Source of the DNA: Holdemanella sp.
GTDB taxonomy: Bacteria > Bacillota_I > Bacilli_A > Erysipelotrichales > Erysipelotrichaceae
Length of the DNA stretch: 10,109 bases
NCBI GenBank assembly: GCA_021442845.1
Contig: JABUSD010000378.1
Coordinates: 1-10,109 of the forward strand
Direction of reading: 5' to 3'
Below, one piece after another: positions 6,726 to 10,109 of this stretch; positions within the stretch are counted from its first letter, which is position 1, and every line of letters begins with the position of its first letter. The translations under genes and the position numbers were made by a program. The notes under the pieces were generated by a model. It was given only the letters and a program-made list of their open reading frames with translations. It was not told the origin of the DNA and searched no databases.

Positions 6726-7774
6726 AAGACAATAAAAAACACAAGCCAATGACCTTTAAAAAGATGTGTACTCTATGTGGAGTGCTATTCTTTATGGCAA
6801 GTATCCTTATTTATTATTTCTCGGATGATTCCAAGGCAAGAGTCCTTGCATGTGAAGGAAACTATTATTATACCGATCAGGAAATCTATTCGCTTGCCGA
6901 TGTTTCACTGGAAACCAGAATGTGGTTAACCCCAAGTATTCTTATTGAAAAGAAACTAAAGGATAATCCTATGATTGAAAGTGTATCCATTAAGAAGACG
7001 AATGGAAAAATTACATTTGAAATACATGAAAAATTAGGGATTGGTTATTATATTGAAAATGGAAAAACATATATCCTGACAATTGATAACGAATCCATTC
7101 AAGTAGAAGACAATTGTCAAAGCTGTATCGAACATCTTCCTTACATGAGCGGCTTGAGTGCAAAACAACGAAAACAGTTTGCCAGTGTATTCAAGGAAGC
7201 AAAAGAAAGTGAAGAGAAAAAAGCGGAATCCGATCGCGTGTTAAGGATTGATAAGGCGGTATTTGAAAAGATATCGGAAATCACCCCGTTTCAGAAGAGC
7301 TTTGATGACAATATGATAAAGATGGTTATGGTAGATGGAAATAGCGTATATTCAGAAATGAACGATGTCGCTATGATCGCAAGATACCAGTTGGCATTAA
7401 CCTTTTTACAGGGAAAATCCGCATGTCTTGTCTTATATAAAGATGAACAGACAATCGGTAAGGTCAATTGTGATGATATCACAACCACAAAGGAAAGACA
7501 GACTGTAATCGAAGAACTAGACCAGGAAGAGGAAGAAGAAAAGAAGAAAAAGGATGATGAAGAAGAGGAAGACTATGATCCTGATGATATCGACAGTATG
7601 CCAGATGACAAGAAGGCAGCTGCATTGGATAAAGTACAGGATTGGGAACCGGATTATTCATTTGGACTGGATCTGGAATATTCCCCTTCGACTGGATATT
7701 ATCGAAATTCATATACATATGAGTATTATGGATGGGATGATGCGACTGGATCTTTTGTTCCTGTCTATCGATAA
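6719..7774 (+). CDS. divIB: Cell division protein DivIB/FtsQ with acidic and Tyr-rich C-terminal tail
   Basis: 351 residues from a TTG start. DivIB/FtsQ is a bitopic division protein that joins FtsL and DivIC (FtsB) at the septum and links early and late division proteins. Seen: a short basic cytoplasmic N-terminus, one membrane segment (about 17-34), then a POTRA-type domain (about 40-107) with VLACEGNYYYTDQEIYSL, LIEKKLKDNPMIESVSIKK and ITFEIHEKLGIGYY, the typical FtsQ pattern. A variable beta domain follows to about 255. Unusual parts: a CxxC (Cys133, Cys136), a highly charged Glu/Asp/Lys segment (about 267-298) and a tail rich in Tyr and Trp (about 313-350). Bacillus DivIB is about 260 residues, so this protein has some 90 extra C-terminal residues. 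Position after murG-murB strongly supports the call. Confidence 0.88.
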   Translation: MVKDNKKHKPMTFKKMCTLCGVLFFMASILIYYFSDDSKARVLACEGNYYYTDQEIYSLADVSLETRMWLTPSILIEKKLKDNPMIESVSIKKTNGKITFEIHEKLGIGYYIENGKTYILTIDNESIQVEDNCQSCIEHLPYMSGLSAKQRKQFASVFKEAKESEEKKAESDRVLRIDKAVFEKISEITPFQKSFDDNMIKMVMVDGNSVYSEMNDVAMIARYQLALTFLQGKSACLVLYKDEQTIGKVNCDDITTTKERQTVIEELDQEEEEEKKKKDDEEEEDYDPDDIDSMPDDKKAAALDKVQDWEPDYSFGLDLEYSPSTGYYRNSYTYEYYGWDDATGSFVPVYR

Positions 7775-7775
7775 T

Positions 7776-7804
7776 TTGAGTTTAAAATACCAATAGAGTA
7801 TAAT
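7776..7804 (+). promoter_or_regulatory. Promoter for yloU-yloV
   Basis: TTGAGT (7776-7781), a 17-base spacer and a perfect TATAAT (7799-7804) start two bases after the divIB stop. Transcription should begin near 7811. A small dyad (AGTAT, 7797-7801; ATACT, 7806-7810) covers the -10 box. There is no terminator between divIB and this promoter, so read-through from upstream is also possible. Confidence 0.72.
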
Positions 7805-7831
7805 CATACTATATACACAGGAGGATATATT

Positions 7832-8191
7832 ATGCCTATTAACAAATCAACTGCTTTCGGAAACATTTCCATTTCTCTGGATGCGATTGCTTCATTGGTT
7901 GGAGGAGCCATTACAGAGTGCTACGGTGTTGTTGGGATGGCTAGTCAGAACACGGTTCGTGATGGCTGGGCTGAATTATTAGGAATAGAGAATTATGCAC
8001 GAGGTGTTGTTGTTACACAGCAGACAGATGGATTGGTTCTTGATTTATATATTGTTGCACTACAAGGTATTAAATTAACTGAAGTTGTAGTAGAAGCACA
8101 GAAACGTGTCAAATACGAAGTGGAAAAGGCTTTGGAAATAAAATGTAAAGAAGTAAATATCACCGTACAGAGTGTACGTACCGTTAAGTAA
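7832..8191 (+). CDS. yloU: Asp23/Gls24-family envelope stress response protein (YloU-like)
   Basis: 119 residues, normal for the short YloU type. The family (Asp23/Gls24/YloU) consists of small proteins linked with cell-envelope stress and membrane-associated roles; the exact function of YloU is not settled. The typical pattern is present: FGNISISLDAIASLVGGAITECYGVVGMA near the N-terminus, then RGVVVTQQTDGLVLDLYIVALQG and a C-terminal helix-strand ending in KEVNITVQSVRTVK. There is no signal peptide and no membrane segment. A strong SD sequence (AGGAGG, 7819-7824) sits seven bases before ATG, and a promoter lies just upstream. The stop is 18 bases before yloV; this pair is conserved side by side in many Bacillota, here without the rpmB that often precedes it. 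Confidence 0.93.
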   Translation: MPINKSTAFGNISISLDAIASLVGGAITECYGVVGMASQNTVRDGWAELLGIENYARGVVVTQQTDGLVLDLYIVALQGIKLTEVVVEAQKRVKYEVEKALEIKCKEVNITVQSVRTVK

Positions 8192-8209
8192 TACGAAAGG
8201 AAATACGAG

Positions 8210-9850
8210 ATGGAAAAGATAGACGGAATATTATTAAAAGAGATGTTAGAGAGTGGTATGAATAACCTTTCAAACCACTCAAACGAAGTGGATGCCTTAA
8301 ACGTATTCCCTGTACCTGATGGAGATACAGGTACAAATATGTCATTGACAATCTCAAATGGTGTCAATGCGGCATTAAAGGAAGAATCTAAGAAAGTCGG
8401 AAAGATTCTTAAGACTTTATCACGTGGTTTATTGATGGGAGCTAGAGGAAACTCGGGTGTTATCACATCACAGATTTTCAGAGGTATTTATCAGTCTTTA
8501 CAGGACAATGAAACAATTGATGCCCAGGAATTAGCACAGGCATTGGTCAATGGTTCACGCGTTGCTTATCGTGCTGTAATGCGTCCAGTAGAAGGAACAA
8601 TCCTGACTGTTGTTCGTGAAGCTGCTGACTATACATATGCATTTGCCAAGACAGAACAGGTAACCGATTGTATTGCCGTTATGGAAAAGATGGTTGTCGA
8701 GGCCAATGAATCTTTGTTGAGAACACCAGAACTATTGCCAGTTCTAGAAGAAGTTGGTGTTGTAGACAGTGGTGGTAAAGGACTATGTGTCATCTTTGAA
8801 GGGTTCTTAAGTGCATTAAAAGGTCAGAAGGTATTGTTGCAGGCAAATACATCTGCATCGGAATCTGCACAGGCTAAGGTGGAAGGACAGGAAGAAGAAT
8901 ACGGATTCTGTACGGAATTCATCCTTGCGTTAAGTGAAATCGGAATGAAGCATTTCTCAGAAGTTGATTTTGCCAATGAATTGGCTACAATTGGTAATTC
9001 CATCGTATGTGTACAGGATGAAGATATTGTAAAAGTGCATGTGCATACATTAGAACCATATACAGCTATTAAGATGGGTAAACGCAGAGGACGTTTTATT
9101 AAGCTTAAGATTGAAAATATGCAGGAACAGCATGACAACATCCTTGAAAAGGAAAAAGAAGAACCAAAGCCAGTTGTAAAGAAGGCAGAACATAAAGAAT
9201 ATGCCATCATCACCGTTGCTCCAGGTAATGGAATTGATGAAATGTTCCGTGATTTAAGAGCGGATATTGTTGTTGGTGGAGGACAGACAATGAATCCAAG
9301 TACAGAGGATTTTGTCAGTGCTATCAACACATTGAATGCTGATCACATCTTCATTCTTCCAAACAATGGAAATATCGTTATGGCAGCTAATCAGGCAGCT
9401 CAGGTATGTGAAGATCAGGATATTCACGTTCTTCCAACAAAGACAATTCCACAAGGTCTAGCCGCATGCATCATGTTCAATCCAGGGGTAGGACTCGAAG
9501 AAAACCTATCGGAAATGAACTATGCGATTACAAATGTAAAATCAGGTGAAGTTACCTATGCGATTAAAGATACTACATATGAAGGATTACAGATTAAGAA
9601 TGGAGAATTCATGGGTATCTTCGGTAAAAATATCGTAGCATCATGTCCAGATTGCTTAGAAGCAACAAAGATACTTCTTGATCATATGTTAGATGATGAA
9701 AGTGAACTTGTTACATTAATCTATGGACAGGAAGCTAGTAAAGGAATGGCAGAACTAATCGCTTCTTATATCGAAGAAAACAGCGATGCAGAAGTTGAAA
9801 TCTATGAGGGAAAACAGCCAGTCTATTCATTCATCATCGGTGTAGAATAA
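8210..9850 (+). CDS. fakA: DAK2-domain fatty acid kinase catalytic subunit (FakA/YloV)
   Basis: 546 residues, almost the same as Staphylococcus FakA. With a FakB lipid-binding partner this ATP-dependent kinase phosphorylates fatty acids to acyl-phosphates for phospholipid synthesis. Domain order: an N-terminal DhaL/DAK2-like kinase domain (about 1-200) with NVFPVPDGDTGTNM at 31-44, whose aspartates bind Mg-ATP, and GLLMGARGNSGVITSQIFRG at 73-92; a middle domain (about 230-310) with YGFCTEFIL and the paired histidines in VKVHVHT (His277, His279); a Lys/Glu linker (about 309-325); and a C-terminal domain (about 327-546) with VGGGQTMNPST and LPNNGNIVMAA. All key motifs are intact. AAAGG (8196-8200) precedes ATG by nine bases. 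No FakB (DegV-like) gene is in the window, which is usual since fakB genes tend to be unlinked. A strong terminator follows. Confidence 0.95.
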   Translation: MEKIDGILLKEMLESGMNNLSNHSNEVDALNVFPVPDGDTGTNMSLTISNGVNAALKEESKKVGKILKTLSRGLLMGARGNSGVITSQIFRGIYQSLQDNETIDAQELAQALVNGSRVAYRAVMRPVEGTILTVVREAADYTYAFAKTEQVTDCIAVMEKMVVEANESLLRTPELLPVLEEVGVVDSGGKGLCVIFEGFLSALKGQKVLLQANTSASESAQAKVEGQEEEYGFCTEFILALSEIGMKHFSEVDFANELATIGNSIVCVQDEDIVKVHVHTLEPYTAIKMGKRRGRFIKLKIENMQEQHDNILEKEKEEPKPVVKKAEHKEYAIITVAPGNGIDEMFRDLRADIVVGGGQTMNPSTEDFVSAINTLNADHIFILPNNGNIVMAANQAAQVCEDQDIHVLPTKTIPQGLAACIMFNPGVGLEENLSEMNYAITNVKSGEVTYAIKDTTYEGLQIKNGEFMGIFGKNIVASCPDCLEATKILLDHMLDDESELVTLIYGQEASKGMAELIASYIEENSDAEVEIYEGKQPVYSFIIGVE

Positions 9851-9859
9851 CAGATATAG

Positions 9860-9889
9860 GACCAGATTACTATTAATCTGGTCTTTTTT
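9860..9889 (+). terminator. Intrinsic terminator after fakA
   Basis: GACCAGATTA (9860-9869) and TAATCTGGTC (9874-9883) form a perfect ten-pair stem with loop CTAT, followed by six T. It stands nine bases after the stop and separates the yloU-fakA unit from the riboswitch transcript. Confidence 0.95.
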
Positions 9890-9914
9890 AGATGGTTGTA
9901 TAGAAATTCTAGGA

Positions 9915-9942
9915 TTGACAAATCAAGGATAGATGATATACT
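9915..9942 (+). promoter_or_regulatory. Strong promoter for the riboswitch-controlled downstream gene
   Basis: A consensus TTGACA (9915-9920), a 16-base spacer and TATACT (9937-9942), preceded by TGA (9934-9936) as an extended -10. The predicted start is near 9949, directly ahead of the aptamer. No ORF intervenes, so it drives the leader and a gene beyond the right edge. Confidence 0.85.
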
Positions 9943-9950
9943 AACTACAG

Positions 9951-10040
9951 TTTTTAGTGGGGGAGTAGTGAGCGTAGAAATACGTAGTAAGCCAACAATC
10001 TCGGTAGTCATACCTGGTTTGCTTTAAATCGCGAGACTCA
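9951..10040 (+). promoter_or_regulatory. yybP-ykoY manganese-sensing riboswitch aptamer
   Basis: The leader carries the two most conserved pieces of the yybP-ykoY family: GGGGAGTA at 9960-9967 and GCGAGACT at 10031-10038, the two loops that jointly bind Mn2+ in known structures. Between them lie a hairpin CGTA-GAAA-TACG (9973-9984), an AAGC/GCTT helix (9989-9992 with 10021-10024) and an inner hairpin GGTA-GTCA-TACC (10003-10014), together with the typical stretch CCTGGTTTGCTT. The closing P1 helix is short in this reading (AGT 9956-9958 with ACT 10036-10038). Members of this class usually turn on Mn2+ exporters (MntP, TerC-like proteins, P-type ATPases) when Mn2+ is high. The match is by eye, and the regulated gene is outside the window. 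Confidence 0.82.
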
Positions 10041-10109
10041 TGTATAACGATTAGCTATACATGGAGTCTGCCTAATTGATTGAAATGGTCTCAAGTATAG
10101 CTATACTTG
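10034..10109 (+). promoter_or_regulatory. Putative riboswitch expression platform with two hairpins, cut by window end
   Basis: A long hairpin pairs AGACTC plus ATGTATA (10034-10046) with TATACAT (10056-10062) and GAGTCT (10064-10069), with one bulged G at 10063. Its 5' arm includes part of the conserved GAGACT of the aptamer, so the two folds exclude each other. A second, perfect 18-base palindrome (CAAGTATAG then CTATACTTG, 10092-10109) reaches the window edge, preceded by GGTCTC. If GAGACC and a T-run follow outside, it is a terminator stem. No SD sequence plus start codon is seen before the edge. Confidence 0.55.

Noticed and set aside
6338..6742. Antisense ORF of 134 residues opposite murB
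   Set aside because: It lies opposite an intact conserved gene, has no SD sequence or recognisable domain, and long antisense frames are common in this codon usage.
7554..7796. Overlapping + strand ORF of 80 residues in the divIB 3' end
   Set aside because: Out-of-frame reading of the acidic and Tyr-rich tail; no SD sequence, and it runs into the yloU promoter.
7775..7831. Terminator between divIB and yloU
   Set aside because: No GC-containing stem followed by a T-run is present; the gap holds a promoter and an SD sequence only.
8824..9330. Antisense ORF of 168 residues opposite fakA
   Set aside because: Shadow of the fakA reading frame with Ser/Cys-rich low-complexity sequence and no supporting signals.

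Overview
The window is AT-rich, every gene lies on the + strand, and spacing is tight. Gene content and gene order point to a low-GC Gram-positive bacterium (Bacillota): type B sortase, murG-murB-divIB, yloU-yloV, Shine-Dalgarno (SD) sequences of the GGAGG type, and short perfect-stem terminators. The style fits the Erysipelotrichia, but that placement is an inference and not proven by any one marker.

Layout. (1) 1-2000: the 3' part of an MBOAT O-acyltransferase gene, then its usual partner, a membrane-anchored DHHW/AlgX-like protein, closed by an intrinsic terminator. Together they probably O-acetylate a surface polysaccharide. (2) 2000-3940: a single-gene unit with its own promoter and terminator. 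It encodes a glycogen synthase that carries an extra N-terminal Rho_N/SAP-like module joined to the GT5 enzyme by a repetitive acidic linker. (3) 3990-7774: sortase B, murG, murB and divIB (ftsQ), closely packed and probably one operon. The sortase start sits so close to a TATAAT box that its mRNA may be leaderless. These genes finish lipid II, make UDP-MurNAc, anchor surface proteins and support septation. (4) 7776-9890: a good promoter directly after divIB drives yloU (Asp23 family) and yloV/fakA (DAK2 fatty acid kinase subunit), ended by a strong terminator. (5) 9915-10109: a strong extended -10 promoter followed by a leader that matches the yybP-ykoY manganese riboswitch, with two further hairpins, the last cut by the window edge. 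The controlled gene lies beyond the window.

Taken together, most of the window is cell-envelope housekeeping (polymer O-acetylation, peptidoglycan precursors, division, surface-protein anchoring, lipid precursor phosphorylation), with one storage-carbohydrate enzyme and one metal-sensing leader. No mobile element, CRISPR array, tRNA or rRNA was seen, and I found no clear wholly new system. The least ordinary items are the glycogen synthase fusion, the possible leaderless sortase heading a mur/div operon, the odd C-terminal tail of DivIB and the riboswitch leader.
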